Assembly (NCBI GenBank): GCA_021827285.1
Contig: JAKAWM010000205.1
Location: 1-5,697, forward strand
Reading direction: 5' to 3'
Origin: Actinomycetes bacterium
GTDB lineage: Bacteria > Actinomycetota > Acidimicrobiia > Acidimicrobiales > Palsa-688
DNA: 5,697 nucleotides
Positions 4,958 to 5,697 of this stretch are shown in pieces (position 1 is the first letter of the stretch; every line of letters starts with the position of its first letter). Below the pieces are notes generated by a model that was not told the DNA's origin, searched no databases, and worked only from the letters and a program-made list of their open reading frames with translations. Made by a program: the position numbers and the translations under genes.

Positions 4958-5697
4958 ATGGCCAGCGACCTGCTGGACGGCCTCAACCCGGCTCAAATCC
5001 AAGCCGTCACCCACCCCGGCGGCCCACTGCTCGTAGTGGCCGGGGCGGGTTCGGGCAAGACCAGGGTGCTGACGCACCGCATCGCCTGGCTTGTCCAGGA
5101 AAAGGGGCTCTCACCGTTCGAGATCCTGGCTATTACATTTACCAACAAGGCTGCCGATGAGATGCGCCACCGGGTCGCCCGCCTGGTCGGGCGGGTGGCC
5201 GAGCGCATGTGGGTGTCCACGTTTCACTCGGCCTGCGTACGCATATTGCGCCGGGAAGCCGCCCTCGCCGGGTACGAACAGTCGTTTTCCATTTATGACC
5301 AGGCAGACGCCGTGCGCCTTACCGGGTATGTGGTGCGTGATCTAGACCTGGATTCGAAGAAGTTCCCCCCTCGCTCGGTGCACGCGACCATTTCTGCGGC
5401 CAAGAACCAGCTTCTTGATCCTCTCGCTTATGCCGACCAGGCGCGGCGCAGCTCCCTTTTTGAACGCAGGGTGGCGGATATCTACACGGAGTACCAGCGC
5501 CGGCTGGTGGCCGCGAACGCCATGGACTTCGACGACCTGCTCATGGTGACAGCCCGCTTGTTCCGCCAGGAGCCCAAGGTGCTGGAAAATTACCGCGGAC
5601 GTTTTGCTCATGTGCTCGTAGACGAGTACCAGGACACCAACGCGGCTCAAAATGAGCTGGTGATAATGCTCGCCGGGGGGCACCGGCCCGTGACCGT
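4958..5697 (+). CDS. pcrA: PcrA/UvrD-type superfamily 1 DNA helicase, N-terminal part, 3' end outside window
   Basis: An open frame begins at ATG 4958 and runs off the right edge after 246 codons of a protein usually 700-850 long. PcrA/UvrD helicases unwind DNA 3' to 5' using ATP, acting in nucleotide excision and mismatch repair, plasmid replication and removal of RecA or stalled RNA polymerase. Visible SF1A motifs in order: the Q motif LNPAQIQAV (9-17), Walker A AGAGSGKTR (28-36, Lys34), motif Ia ITFTNKAADEMR (59-70), motif Ib STFHSACVRILR (87-98), MDFDDLL (189-195), and Walker B/motif II LVDEYQDTN (220-228, DEYQD). The whole of domain 1A and part of 1B is therefore intact up to the edge. 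The start MASDLLDGLNPAQ places the Q motif at the usual distance from the N-terminus. It begins 32 bases after guaB3 with only a weak purine-rich site (GTGAGA), so co-transcription with guaB3 is likely. UvrD, PcrA and actinobacterial UvrD1 cannot be separated from this portion. Confidence 0.95.
   Translation, partial: MASDLLDGLNPAQIQAVTHPGGPLLVVAGAGSGKTRVLTHRIAWLVQEKGLSPFEILAITFTNKAADEMRHRVARLVGRVAERMWVSTFHSACVRILRREAALAGYEQSFSIYDQADAVRLTGYVVRDLDLDSKKFPPRSVHATISAAKNQLLDPLAYADQARRSSLFERRVADIYTEYQRRLVAANAMDFDDLLMVTARLFRQEPKVLENYRGRFAHVLVDEYQDTNAAQNELVIMLAGGHRPVT

Noticed and set aside
4954..4959. GATAAT as a -10 box for pcrA
   Set aside because: It overlaps the ATG start codon itself, so transcription would begin inside the gene.
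5342..5683. Minus-strand frame opposite the helicase
   Set aside because: Antisense to intact SF1 helicase motifs; no independent support.
1..5697. tRNA, rRNA, CRISPR array, insertion sequence, attachment site or toxin-antitoxin pair
   Set aside because: I saw no cloverleaf-like sequence, no spaced direct repeats, no transposase or integrase motifs and no terminal inverted repeats. Composition is even along the window.

Overview
This is a high-GC window that reads as chromosomal core sequence from an actinobacterium. An Acidimicrobiia-like lineage is my best guess. It rests on the GuaB3-type IMP dehydrogenase paralogue, the actinobacterial form of the LytR-CpsA-Psr protein with a LytR_C domain, C/G-ending codons, GTG/TTG starts, and TANNNT-like boxes directly upstream of start codons that lack a Shine-Dalgarno sequence. 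No database search was possible, so the class-level placement is inference. All seven supported genes are on the plus strand, closely packed, and there is no sign of mobile DNA.

Layout: (1) 1-528, the C-terminal third of a GroEL chaperonin, cut by the left edge. (2) 529-632, a gap with a strong GC-rich hairpin and a possible promoter. (3) 633-2321, a membrane-anchored LCP ligase with a LytR_C domain and a Ser/Thr-rich tail. (4) 2346-2555, a 69-residue acidic protein of unknown function with a candidate leaderless promoter. (5) 2537-3301, a CoA-pyrophosphatase-type Nudix hydrolase whose annotated start overlaps gene 4, although a start at 2663 is also credible. (6) 3341-3670, a small zinc-ribbon protein with a disordered tail. 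(7) 3765-4925, GuaB3, an IMP dehydrogenase-family protein without CBS domains, preceded by a good ribosome binding site. (8) 4958 to the right edge, the N-terminal 246 residues of a PcrA/UvrD-type superfamily 1 DNA helicase.

The genes are linked more by housekeeping than by a single pathway: protein folding (GroEL), attachment of wall polymers (LCP), nucleotide-derivative turnover (Nudix), purine nucleotide metabolism (GuaB3) and DNA repair or replication (PcrA). The strand and short gaps suggest two or three transcription units. GroEL probably ends its own unit at the hairpin, and guaB3-pcrA (32-base gap) could be co-transcribed.

I found no convincing undescribed system. The items most worth a second look are the small 69-residue protein and its overlap with the Nudix gene, the zinc-ribbon protein, the substitutions in the LCP and GuaB3 active-site regions, and the apparent leaderless starts.
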